Assembly: GCF_019583405.1 (NCBI RefSeq)
Contig: NZ_SZUU01000003.1
Coordinates: 248,001 to 312,000 of the forward strand
Direction: 5' to 3'
Source of the DNA: Bacteroides fragilis
GTDB lineage: Bacteria; Bacteroidota; Bacteroidia; Bacteroidales; Bacteroidaceae
DNA: 64,000 nt
Part shown: in pieces, positions 28,032-36,530 of the stretch
Numbering within the stretch: the stretch's first letter is position 1
Layout: each line of letters opens with the position of its first letter
Made by a program: the position numbers and the translations under genes
The notes under the pieces: model-generated
Database searches by the model: none
What the model saw: only the letters and a program-made list of their open reading frames with translations
What the model was told of the DNA's origin: nothing

Positions 28032-28078
28032 CAAAGATAGAGGGTCCTTAAAGAGTGTGAAATACCTAAAAATAGGTA
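28032..28078 (-). promoter_or_regulatory. promoter and adjacent palindrome of the haem operon
   Basis: On the minus strand TATCTTTG (complement of 28032-28039) is a perfect -7 element 21 bases before the receptor ATG. Immediately upstream lies the palindrome TACCTA-AAAA-TAGGTA (28063-28078), which covers or abuts the -33 position and could be a repressor site. A second palindrome, TAATTTCA-T-TGAAATTA, is at 28101-28117. An iron-responsive regulator would be expected for such an operon, but no binding consensus is matched here. Confidence 0.5.
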
Positions 28079-28258
28079 AAAGACGGATGCCGGTTGGTAC
28101 TAATTTCATTGAAATTATTAGTTCAACTTCCGAATGGCTTTTCACACCTTGCATATCGGAGGGATTCTGTGACTTCTCTTAAAGAATTTGCAGGAGATGA
28201 TGTAAGGAGTGGAATAAAAATCGTATTTTTGCAACCAACTTTTTTAAAATAACCGGTT

Positions 28259-28795
28259 ATGGATACCATTCAGATAAAAGATAAACTATTCACTGTTTCT
28301 ATCAGGGAACAAGAGATTCAGAAAGAAGTGATTCGCGTGGCGAACGAAATTAATCGTGATTTGGCGGGTAAGAACCCGTTGTTCCTCAGTGTGTTGAATG
28401 GCTCGTTTATGTTTACTGCCGACTTGCTGAAACACATTACGATCCCTTGCGAGATCTCTTTTGTAAAGTTAGCTTCTTATCAGGGAGTATCATCTACCGG
28501 TTCCATTAAAGAAGTGATCGGTATTAATGAAGACATAGCGGGACGTACGATCGTTATTGTAGAAGATATTGTGGATACGGGACTGACTATGCAGCGTCTG
28601 CTGGAAACATTGGGAACACGCGGACCAAAAGAAATTCATATTGCTTCGTTGCTGGTGAAACCGGATAAACTGAAGGTGGACTTGAATATTGAATATGTGG
28701 CAATGAATATTCCCAATGATTTCATTGTAGGATATGGTCTCGATTATGATGGTTTCGGCCGTAACTATCCGGATATTTATACAGTTGTAGACTAA
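28259..28795 (+). CDS. hpt: hypoxanthine phosphoribosyltransferase
   Basis: A 178-residue type I phosphoribosyltransferase that salvages hypoxanthine and guanine to IMP and GMP. The PRPP-binding motif is VIVEDIVDTGLTMQRL (about 98-113) and FVGYGLDYDGFGRNYPDI-like residues near the C-terminus (FIVGYGLDYD) are typical. A TATTTTTG element at 28224-28231 precedes the ATG by 27 bases. It is followed by adk after 55 bases, a gene order common in Bacteroides. Confidence 0.93.
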   Translation: MDTIQIKDKLFTVSIREQEIQKEVIRVANEINRDLAGKNPLFLSVLNGSFMFTADLLKHITIPCEISFVKLASYQGVSSTGSIKEVIGINEDIAGRTIVIVEDIVDTGLTMQRLLETLGTRGPKEIHIASLLVKPDKLKVDLNIEYVAMNIPNDFIVGYGLDYDGFGRNYPDIYTVVD

Positions 28796-28850
28796 CATAA
28801 AATAATAGGTATACCAGTAATGGTAAAATGTAGAATTATAAATTAACAAG

Positions 28851-29420
28851 ATGCTGAACATTGTAATTTTCGGTGCTCCCGGTTCAGGAAAGGGAACACA
28901 AAGCGAACGTATTGTTGAGAAATACGGAATTAATCACATTTCAACAGGAGATGTGTTGCGTGCAGAAATTAAAAACGGCACAGAACTGGGTAAAACAGCT
29001 AAAGGCTACATTGATCAGGGACAGTTGATTCCGGATGAATTGATGGTAGACATTCTGGCAAGTGTGTTTGATAGTTTCAAAGATAGCAAAGGGGTTATTT
29101 TTGACGGCTTCCCAAGAACTATTCCGCAAGCTGAGGCGTTGAAAGTGATGTTGAAAGAACGCGGACAGGATATCTCTGTGATGCTGGATCTGGATGTTCC
29201 GGAAGAAGAACTGATGACTCGTCTGATTAAACGTGGTAAGGAATCGGGCCGTGCAGATGACAATGAAGAGACCATCAAAAAACGTTTGGTTGTATATAAT
29301 ACACAGACTTCACCGTTGAAAGAATATTATAAAGGCGAAGGCAAATACCAGCATATCAATGGTCTTGGAACCATGGAAGGTATCTTCGAAGATATTTGTA
29401 AAGCGGTAGATACATTATAA
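28851..29420 (+). CDS. adk: adenylate kinase
   Basis: A 189-residue short-type adenylate kinase: P-loop GAPGSGKGTQ (residues 7-16), GFPRTIPQAEAL and an arginine-rich LID region, here without the zinc-binding insertion. It interconverts ATP, ADP and AMP in the cytoplasm. It lies between hpt and obgE in the same direction. Confidence 0.95.
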   Translation: MLNIVIFGAPGSGKGTQSERIVEKYGINHISTGDVLRAEIKNGTELGKTAKGYIDQGQLIPDELMVDILASVFDSFKDSKGVIFDGFPRTIPQAEALKVMLKERGQDISVMLDLDVPEEELMTRLIKRGKESGRADDNEETIKKRLVVYNTQTSPLKEYYKGEGKYQHINGLGTMEGIFEDICKAVDTL

Positions 29421-29509
29421 TTATAAAATATGTGTGCTGATATGCTCCATGAGCTATTTATAGCCAATGGACATATTGGCACATGATTACATCGAAAAAA
29501 TAATTGGTT

Positions 29510-30670
29510 ATGGCTGAATCGAATTTTGTTGATTACGTAAAGATATACTGCCGCTCGGGTAAAGGCGGAAGAGGCTCTACGCACATGAGGCGAGAAAAAT
29601 ATACTCCTAACGGTGGACCTGATGGAGGAGATGGCGGAAGAGGAGGCCATGTTATCCTGCGTGGTAACCGGAATTACTGGACATTGCTTCACTTGAGATA
29701 TGATCGTCATGCAATGGCTGGTCATGGGGAGTCGGGCAGTAAGAACCGTAGTTTTGGTAAAGACGGAGCGGATAAGATTATTGAAGTTCCCTGTGGTACG
29801 GTGGTTTACAATGCCGAAACAGGTGAATATGTATGTGATGTAACAGAACACGGACAAGAGGTCATTCTCTTAAAAGGCGGACGTGGCGGATTGGGAAACT
29901 GGCACTTCAAGACGGCTACCCGTCAGGCTCCCCGTTTTGCCCAGCCGGGCGAACCGATGCAGGAGATGACCGTAATCCTTGAATTGAAGTTGCTGGCTGA
30001 TGTAGGTCTGGTAGGCTTCCCCAATGCAGGTAAGTCTACCTTGTTATCTGCTATTTCTGCTGCAAAACCAAAGATTGCCGATTATCCGTTTACAACATTG
30101 GAGCCTAACCTGGGTATTGTATCTTATCGTGACGGACAGTCGTTTGTGATGGCTGATATTCCGGGAATTATCGAAGGTGCCAGTGAAGGTAAGGGATTGG
30201 GATTGCGTTTCTTGCGTCACATTGAGCGCAACTCTTTGTTACTTTTCATGATACCGGCGGATAGCGATGATATCCGTAAAGATTATGAAGTGCTGCTAAA
30301 CGAACTGAAAACATTTAATCCTGAAATGCTGGATAAACAACGGGTACTTGCCATCACTAAGAGTGATATGCTGGATCAGGAGCTGATGGATGAAATAGAA
30401 CCGACATTGCCGGAGGGAATTCCTCATGTATTCATTTCATCTGTATCCGGTTTGGGCATCTCGGTGCTAAAGGACATTTTATGGACGGAGTTGAATAAGG
30501 AAAGCAATAAAATAGAAGCTATTGTGCATCGTCCGAAGGATGTCAGCCGATTGCAGCAGGAACTCAAAGATATGGGTGAGGATGAAGAACTCGACTATGA
30601 ATATGAGGATGATGGTGATGAGGACGATTTGGATTACGAATACGAAGAAGAGGATTGGGAAGATAAATGA
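29510..30670 (+). CDS. obgE: Obg/CgtA GTPase
   Basis: A 386-residue Obg GTPase. It has the glycine-rich OBG fold (residues 1-160, [20 protein letters not shown]), the G domain with G1 [10 protein letters not shown]3 DIPGIIEGA and the NKxD-type TKSD, and a highly acidic tail ([20 protein letters not shown]) in place of the standard OCT domain. It acts in ribosome assembly and the stringent response. I start at ATG 29510 ([11 protein letters not shown]); a TTG two codons earlier is unlikely. The stop overlaps the next gene (ATGA). Confidence 0.94.
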   Translation: MAESNFVDYVKIYCRSGKGGRGSTHMRREKYTPNGGPDGGDGGRGGHVILRGNRNYWTLLHLRYDRHAMAGHGESGSKNRSFGKDGADKIIEVPCGTVVYNAETGEYVCDVTEHGQEVILLKGGRGGLGNWHFKTATRQAPRFAQPGEPMQEMTVILELKLLADVGLVGFPNAGKSTLLSAISAAKPKIADYPFTTLEPNLGIVSYRDGQSFVMADIPGIIEGASEGKGLGLRFLRHIERNSLLLFMIPADSDDIRKDYEVLLNELKTFNPEMLDKQRVLAITKSDMLDQELMDEIEPTLPEGIPHVFISSVSGLGISVLKDILWTELNKESNKIEAIVHRPKDVSRLQQELKDMGEDEELDYEYEDDGDEDDLDYEYEEEDWEDK

Positions 30671-31479
30671 TTTCACTCACTGACGATAGAAAAATGTTGG
30701 GGTATGGGCTGTTGGGCGCATACCCCAACATTTCTCATTTTGTAACGACCCGTCACGGCGGTTATAGTGAGGGGGCGTATGCTTCTTTTAATTGTTCGCC
30801 TTTTTCGGGAGATGAACTTGAAAGGGTAGAGAAGAATCAGACGTTGTTGTTTCAATCACTATCACAAGCCCCTAAGCATTTGATTATTCCTTTTCAGACA
30901 CACGGAACGAAAATACTTCCGGTCGATGAAAAATTTCTTGGAGCTTCTGGGCAGCAGCAACAGGAAATGCTAAACGGGATCGATGCGTTGATTACCGCTG
31001 AGCCGGGATGCTGCATTTGTATTTCCACGGCAGATTGTATCCCGGTATTGTTGTACGATAGAGTACATCATGCTGTAGCGGCTGTGCATGCCGGATGGAG
31101 GGGGACAGTGGAGTATATTGTTGGACATACGCTTGAGAAGATGCGAGCTGTTTTTGGGACGAAAGGACAAGAGGTAATCGCATGTATCGGTCCGGGTATC
31201 TCTCTGCAATCATTCGAGGTGGGGGATGAAGTTTATGAAGCTTTTCGTTTGAATGGTTTTGATATGTCGCGTATCTCTTTCCGACATTCGGTTACACATA
31301 AGTACCATATTGACTTATGGGAAGCCAACCGGCAGCAGCTTTTAAATTTTGGAGTACCGGGAGCGCAAATTGAAATAGCGGATATTTGTACATACATCCG
31401 GTATGAGGATTTCTTTTCAGCGCGAAGATTGGGCATAAAGTCCGGACGTATTTTGTCGGGCATTATGATAAATAGCTGA
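30667..31479 (+). CDS. pgeF: peptidoglycan editing factor PgeF (laccase domain)
   Basis: A 270-residue polyphenol oxidase/laccase-domain protein (YfiH family). The metal site residues are in [11 protein letters not shown] and [13 protein letters not shown], with a distal His region (FQTHGTKI). In E. coli this family removes mis-incorporated serine from peptidoglycan precursors; others show purine nucleoside activity. It overlaps obgE by four bases. Confidence 0.88.
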   Translation: MISLTDDRKMLGYGLLGAYPNISHFVTTRHGGYSEGAYASFNCSPFSGDELERVEKNQTLLFQSLSQAPKHLIIPFQTHGTKILPVDEKFLGASGQQQQEMLNGIDALITAEPGCCICISTADCIPVLLYDRVHHAVAAVHAGWRGTVEYIVGHTLEKMRAVFGTKGQEVIACIGPGISLQSFEVGDEVYEAFRLNGFDMSRISFRHSVTHKYHIDLWEANRQQLLNFGVPGAQIEIADICTYIRYEDFFSARRLGIKSGRILSGIMINS

Positions 31480-31500
31480 TAGATAAAATTTTGATTTATT

Positions 31501-32166
31501 ATGTATACCATTATTGTATCGAAAGAGTTAAAAGAAGCATGTCCTGTTTTTGCAGGGGCTGCTATATATGCTGAAGTGAAAAACACTTCTTATTGTGAAG
31601 GGCTTTGGGAGGAGATTCAATCTTTTACAGAAATGCTCACTGCAACAACCCGGTTGGAAGATATTAAGAGACAACCTGTGATAGCTGCCACACGTGAAGC
31701 CTACAAACGCTGCGGGAAAGATCCCGGGAGATATCGGCCGTCGGCCGAAGCGTTACGTCGCAGATTGATGCGGGGGATTGCTTTGTATCAGATTGATACT
31801 TTGGTCGATTTGATTAATCTGGTTTCTCTCCGGACCGGACATTCGATAGGTGGTTTTGATGCCGATAAGATAGCGGGCACTGGTCTGGAACTGGGGATCG
31901 GTAAGATGAACGAGCCTTTCGAAGGGATCGGGCGTGGTGTGCTGAATATCGAGGGGCTGCCGGTGTACCGGGATGCTGTGGGGGGAATAGGGACTCCGAC
32001 CAGTGATAACGAACGGACAAAGATGGGGCTGGAAACAACACATATATTGGCTATCGTTAATGGCTATAATGGTAAAGAAGGACTGCAGGAAGCTGCCGAA
32101 ATGATACAAACTTTATTGAAAAAATACGCTGACTCGGACGGAGGAACAATTACTTACTTTGAATAA
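31501..32166 (+). CDS. B3/B4 tRNA-binding domain protein
   Basis: A 221-residue stand-alone B3/B4 domain, homologous to the editing module of the phenylalanyl-tRNA synthetase beta subunit. Recognisable stretches are RQPVIAATREAYKRCGKDPGRYRPSAEAL and HSIGGFDADKI, then GGIGTPTSDNERTKM. It probably hydrolyses or checks an aminoacyl group, but the substrate is unknown. Same direction as pgeF, 21 bases after it. Confidence 0.8.
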   Translation: MYTIIVSKELKEACPVFAGAAIYAEVKNTSYCEGLWEEIQSFTEMLTATTRLEDIKRQPVIAATREAYKRCGKDPGRYRPSAEALRRRLMRGIALYQIDTLVDLINLVSLRTGHSIGGFDADKIAGTGLELGIGKMNEPFEGIGRGVLNIEGLPVYRDAVGGIGTPTSDNERTKMGLETTHILAIVNGYNGKEGLQEAAEMIQTLLKKYADSDGGTITYFE

Positions 32167-32177
32167 CGAATATCCCC

Positions 32178-32909
32178 ATGAAAAACATATTCACTTTACT
32201 GATTTTATCTGTATGCTTTTTGTGTGCCAACATATCGGGCAGGGCACAGAACAAATTTTCGGATATGGAGGTCAATCATGTCCGGGTGGCTACACCGGGA
32301 CTTTTTTCCAAGGAGAATTGTGTCATGCTGGATCTGAAGTCCCTGTCACGGAATTACTCTTTCCCTTTGCCGGGAGGCAAAGTCATTTCGGGCTATGGAA
32401 CACGTGGAGGCCATAGCGGTGACGACATAAAAACTTGTGCCCGCGATACGATTCGTGCAGCTTTTGACGGGGTGGTACGTATGGCTAAACCTTATGGTGC
32501 GTATGGCAATGTGATTGTGATACGACATCCCAATGGGCTGGAGACGGTATACAGTCATAATGTGAAGAATCTGGTAAAGAGTGGGGATGTGGTGAAAGCC
32601 GGAATGGCTATTGGCCTGACCGGACGTACCGGACGGGCTACTACCGAGCATCTGCATTTTGAGACGCGGATTAACGGACAACACTTTAATCCCGGTCTTA
32701 TTTTTGATATGAAGAAGGGAACCTTGCGTACTGATTATTTGCAATGTACGAAGAAAGGTAAGGGAATTGTTGTTAAAGCTTTGAAAAGCGAAAAAGTCCT
32801 TCCTAAATATAAAACTCTTTCGCCTTTCTTATATGAGCTGCCCGGGATTAAAAAACCGGTATGGAATATACCAGCCCTAGCGAGATCCGCTGCGTATTCG
32901 GGTCTATAG
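32178..32909 (+). CDS. M23 family metallopeptidase (LytM-like)
   Basis: A 243-residue protein exported by a signal peptide (MKNIFTLLILSVCFLCANIS). The M23 domain has HSGDD (H-x3-D type metal ligands), YSHNV and HLHFE, so all zinc ligands appear intact; it likely cleaves peptidoglycan cross-links. It starts 11 bases after the B3/B4 gene. Its last 62 bases overlap the convergent porin gene, an unusually long tail-to-tail overlap. Confidence 0.88.
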   Translation: MKNIFTLLILSVCFLCANISGRAQNKFSDMEVNHVRVATPGLFSKENCVMLDLKSLSRNYSFPLPGGKVISGYGTRGGHSGDDIKTCARDTIRAAFDGVVRMAKPYGAYGNVIVIRHPNGLETVYSHNVKNLVKSGDVVKAGMAIGLTGRTGRATTEHLHFETRINGQHFNPGLIFDMKKGTLRTDYLQCTKKGKGIVVKALKSEKVLPKYKTLSPFLYELPGIKKPVWNIPALARSAAYSGL

Positions 32910-34032
32910 CATCTAAATTGCGGGCGGGTTTCAATAGTTTGTTTCGTTTGTATTGATAGTGCAAGAAGATCAATAGTTCGCTGTTCCTCATTAGATAGTA
33001 TTCCACACAAACTTGTCCGCACCATGTACGGCGATAGGTACCTTTTTCAAAGATACCGTTAGCTTTATAAATTTTTCCGGATTCGTAGATACCTTTCAAG
33101 TAAGCATTCCAATTAGGGTGGAAGCGGTAGTCTACATTGGCAATCATGGTGAAATACTCGGTATGTTGGGCTGTCTGCGGGTTTTCCAAGTCTATGCGAG
33201 GTAAGGCGCTGATAATGCCTTTATTATCGATTCCTTGTCGGGAGTACATGAAATCCATATAAGCGATCCATGGACCTTTTTCGTAAACATTGCCTGCGGT
33301 AAGATACATTATATTTCTTCCTTTGGCCTGCTGTCCCCATGAAGCGGCGTATCTCAACTGAATGGCTTTGTCCAGATAATAACTGTTCCAGTTAATGGTC
33401 GATATCAGAGGTACTTTGGTAGCTTCGACATCTGCCGGCAGGCCGTGAAGGTAAGTGTCTGCGTCTCCACCGTTACGGTTGTTGACTATCTGAAAATTGA
33501 GTTCTTGAGTCGGAGTCACATTCCAAGTGGCAGATACTCCTGCCAGAAAGCAGTTTACATAATTATTAAACTCGCTGAATTCACGTACTTTAATCGGATT
33601 GACATAGTACTCATAGCCTCCCAACATAAGAAATTGCTTTCCGGCCGTGATGAAAAAGCGATCGGAAAGGTGATAGGTCAGATAAGCATACTCTACGGAA
33701 GAGGACAGATTATCCAGAGCAAAGGGGTTGCTGTATTTATTAAAAGATTGCCGGAAATGGTAAGAGAACTTCCGGTTGATGTTTCCTATGATTTCCAGCT
33801 TAAACCGGTTTAACTTGAAAGCAACTTCATCTAACTCATTTTCAGTAAAAGAGGCAGCACATGAAGTATATAATTGGAGATTCATGTGGGCGGAAAATCC
33901 TTTGTTCTCTTTTCCGGTGATGCGTTCGATCACAGAGGGGATAGAGTCTTTGGGAGAAATAATTGGTTGTTGTTGAGCTGCAACAGTGCTCATGGTAAAC
34001 AAGGTTACCAAAAGGAAGACGTGTCTTTTCAT
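32848..34032 (-). CDS. OprO/OprP-type outer membrane porin
   Basis: A 394-residue beta-barrel protein. I begin at ATG 34032, which gives the signal peptide MKRHVFLLVTLFTMSTVAAQ; an in-frame extension to 34167 has no signal character. The mature part has alternating strands (LNRFKLEIIGNINRKFSYHF, FFITAGKQFLMLGGYEYYV) and ends in SLGLVYSIPVF, a good terminal strand with C-terminal Phe. It resembles the phosphate-selective porin O/P family; the solute is not predictable. Confidence 0.75.
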   Translation of the reverse strand: MKRHVFLLVTLFTMSTVAAQQQPIISPKDSIPSVIERITGKENKGFSAHMNLQLYTSCAASFTENELDEVAFKLNRFKLEIIGNINRKFSYHFRQSFNKYSNPFALDNLSSSVEYAYLTYHLSDRFFITAGKQFLMLGGYEYYVNPIKVREFSEFNNYVNCFLAGVSATWNVTPTQELNFQIVNNRNGGDADTYLHGLPADVEATKVPLISTINWNSYYLDKAIQLRYAASWGQQAKGRNIMYLTAGNVYEKGPWIAYMDFMYSRQGIDNKGIISALPRIDLENPQTAQHTEYFTMIANVDYRFHPNWNAYLKGIYESGKIYKANGIFEKGTYRRTWCGQVCVEYYLMRNSELLIFLHYQYKRNKLLKPARNLDAIDPNTQRISLGLVYSIPVF

Positions 34033-34145
34033 ATTTGTGAAATCTCTTAGGGTTAATAAAGTGATGCAAAAATAATAAAAAAACGTCTTCCTTTCGGTTA
34101 TTCTAGGGTAAAAACTGCCTGTTTCTCCTTTACCTTCTTTTTCTA

Positions 34146-35300
34146 TCAGTCTACAAATTTCAGGCAAACAGGTTTATCTACTTTTATATCTTTCTTGATA
34201 TCAGTTAATAATCCGGTAGCCTGATCTCTTTCAAATATTTGAATGACATTGGTGTCGCGGCAAGCTACCAATAAGTATTTGCCGTTGGGAGTGATGATAA
34301 AGTTGCGTGGATGGATTCCCGTTAACTGATAACCTACCTTGGTTAGGGTACCGTTGGGCTCATCAACTTTAAAGATAGCCACTCCGTCTGCTTTCAAGCG
34401 GTTGCTGGCATAGAGATATTTTCCGTCCGGGCTAAGATGGACGTCACCGCTTCCCTGTGCGTTTACAGTGTCAGCCACGACAGTTTGAATTTCGTCCAAC
34501 ATTCCGTCAGCATATCGAAAAGCGATTACCGTTCCTCCGATTTCATTAATAAGGTAGGCAAACTTACCGTCTGAATTGAATATCAGATGCCGGGGGCCGG
34601 AACCGGGAGCAACTTTAAAAGCTTCCGGGGTACCTTTTGTGAGGAATTTCTCTTTGTTATCGGCATTGGCATTAGGGTTGATATTGAATTTATGTATCTG
34701 ATCGGTACCTAAGTCGTCTGCCAGTAAATATTTACCGTCGGGGGTAATACGTACACAGTGTAGGTGAGGCATCGTCTGCCGTTCTTTGTCCGGACCGGAA
34801 CCTTTAAATTCGATTACGTCTGAGGCGGGTAGCAATGCTCCGTCTTGTCCGATGGGAAAGACGGTAATACTTCCACCGCTATAATTGGCTGTGACGATGT
34901 TCTTTCCGTTGGTGGTCAGATAGCACGGATCGGCTCCCATTGTTTTTTGTGTATTCAATAAGTGTAGAGTTCCTTTTTCTTTGTCGAAGGCAAAGGCGCT
35001 GACTGCGGCCTGGTCTTTGCTAAATTCATTGACGGAGTAGACAAACTTTCCGTCCGCTGATGGAATGAGGTATGAAGGGTTTGCTACTTCCGCATCACTC
35101 AGTGGGAGCGATTCTCCGGTTTCTTCGTTGAATCGGAAAGTGTAGATGCCTTTGCTGTTGCCGGAAGTGTAAGTTCCGACCAGCATTGTTAATTCACTGT
35201 CAGTGGTTGACGGATCTGTCGGCTGAACTGTTGTCTTTTTGGGGGAGCAACTGGCTACAATCATACCAGCAGCACAGATACTAATGATTTTCTTGACCAT
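34146..35300 (-). CDS. lactonase-family beta-propeller lipoprotein
   Basis: A 384-residue protein starting at ATG 35300 with lipobox IVASC, so it is anchored in a membrane. The rest is a seven-bladed propeller of the 6-phosphogluconolactonase (Pgl)/lactonase_7 type (TYTSGNSKGIYTFRFNEETG, GSGPRHLIFNSDGKFAYLIN, SPDGKYLYASNRLKADGV). A cytoplasmic Pgl would not carry a lipobox, so a periplasmic lactonase is more likely. A TAACTTTG element (complement of 35358-35365) lies upstream. Confidence 0.83.
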   Translation of the reverse strand: MVKKIISICAAGMIVASCSPKKTTVQPTDPSTTDSELTMLVGTYTSGNSKGIYTFRFNEETGESLPLSDAEVANPSYLIPSADGKFVYSVNEFSKDQAAVSAFAFDKEKGTLHLLNTQKTMGADPCYLTTNGKNIVTANYSGGSITVFPIGQDGALLPASDVIEFKGSGPDKERQTMPHLHCVRITPDGKYLLADDLGTDQIHKFNINPNANADNKEKFLTKGTPEAFKVAPGSGPRHLIFNSDGKFAYLINEIGGTVIAFRYADGMLDEIQTVVADTVNAQGSGDVHLSPDGKYLYASNRLKADGVAIFKVDEPNGTLTKVGYQLTGIHPRNFIITPNGKYLLVACRDTNVIQIFERDQATGLLTDIKKDIKVDKPVCLKFVD

Positions 35301-35448
35301 AATGAATAGATGTTGTTTTGAGATTTTGTTGGTTGTCTTTGTTACATTCTGAAGATACAAAGTTAGTATAATCTCCTGTGTTTCTTTCCGGAATGAATAA
35401 AATATCTAAAATCCACCCTCTTTTTCTTTCTATATGACTAATATTATC

Positions 35449-35456
35449 TATCTTTG
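35449..35456 (+). promoter_or_regulatory. -7 element of the tmRNA promoter
   Basis: TATCTTTG is a perfect Bacteroides -7 box. A TTTC at 35427-35430 (18-base spacer) may serve as the -33 box. It lies 37 bases before the mature 5' end of ssrA, so a precursor trimmed by RNase P is expected. Confidence 0.55.
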
Positions 35457-35493
35457 CATCCACATAAGTGGTTACCACTTCCTCATTTCAAAA

Positions 35494-35888
35494 GGGGTTG
35501 ACTGGTTTTGACAGCGGGCAGAAATGGTGGGTAAGCATGCAGTGCGTCGGTGATTTGCACTTTAATCTCAGTTATCAAAATTTTATCTGGCGAAACTAAT
35601 TACGCTCTTGCTGCTTAATCGAATCATAGTAGATTAGCTTAATCCAGGCACCAGGTGCCAGGACGAGACATCACTCGGAAGCTGTTGCTCCGAAGCATTC
35701 CGGTTCAGTGGTGCAGTTACATCGGGGATAGTCAGAAGTGGCCTCGCGCTTCTGATGAAACTTTAGGGGATAAGGCAGGAATTGATGGCTTTGGTTCTGC
35801 TCCTGCACGAAAAACTTAGGCAAAGATAAGCATGTAGAAAGCTTATGATTTCCTCGTTTGGACGAGGGTTCGAATCCCTCCAGCTCCA
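35494..35888 (+). ncRNA. ssrA: transfer-messenger RNA (tmRNA)
   Basis: The 5' end GGGGTTG (35494-35500) pairs with CAGCTCC (35881-35887) to make the seven-base acceptor stem; the T-arm reads GAGGGTTCGAATCCCTC, and the CCA end is not encoded. The tag frame begins at GGC 35589 and reads G-E-T-N-Y-A-L-A-A before TAA (35616-35618), the tag known from Bacteroides. tmRNA with SmpB rescues stalled ribosomes and marks the peptide for proteolysis. About 395 bases, within the normal range. Confidence 0.96.
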
Positions 35889-35898
35889 CTTTATGACA

Positions 35899-35938
35899 AA
35901 AAGGTCCTCTTGAACTTATAAATTCAGGGGGACCTTTT
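35899..35938 (+). terminator. Rho-independent terminator of ssrA
   Basis: A 16-base RNA stem (35899-35914 with 35923-35938, two G-U pairs) around the loop CTTATAAA. The descending arm ends in TTTT. Confidence 0.85.
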
Positions 35939-36530
35939 GGGTTAATAAGATCTCAATTGTCCGGGTTATAAAGCTCTTTCCTAACACAAGTTGTTGATAT
36001 ATATTGGATTAACTGTATTTTATCCCCAATTATTTGTCCGGGTAGTTTATTTTGTTTTTTTAAATAAACACTCTACATTTGGCTCCAGAGTAATTTGTCA
36101 TAGAGAATTGACAAATGAAAAACAATCTGGTTCCAAGTCTGGTTAAGGAATTATTGTCTACCCATATTTGTTCCTAATTCATATTCCGACAAATACCCCG
36201 TTAATCTGTCTTTTTTTATTAGAAACCATATTTGGAAAACAAATTGAATATTATCCCGTTCTAATGTAGATCAGATTGATTTTTCATGTAAGTCACCTCT
36301 CTCAATGTCTTGTTACTAATAAATAAACTATGTGAACATCTCATTGCTGTTATTTTGTTAATATCCACTACGATAACTGAGAGGGATTTAAGGCGTGTAG
36401 AAGCGCTACAAATCCGATCACCTCCTTGCATGACGTGAAGAAGGTAGTATTTCTTTTCCCCCCTCGCTACCTCTTATTTGATTCTTGCTTTTTATAAGCT
36501 ACTCCATTTAAATTATAACAAACAAATAGA
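35939..36530. other. gene-free region before the sensor gene
   Basis: About 590 AT-rich bases without a convincing gene. The motif ATTTGTC/GACAAAT recurs: TTGTCCGGG at 35957 and 36035, ATTTGTCA (36093-36100) facing TGACAAAT (36109-36116) across 8 bases, and GACAAAT at 36188-36194. It is a plausible regulatory area for the gene at 36531; no clear promoter box is found. Confidence 0.5.

Noticed and set aside
35671..35889. A 72-codon minus-strand frame containing ELEGFEPSSKRGN-like sequence
   Set aside because: It is the antisense of the tmRNA 3' part; this kind of peptide is a known false gene call over tRNA-like ends.
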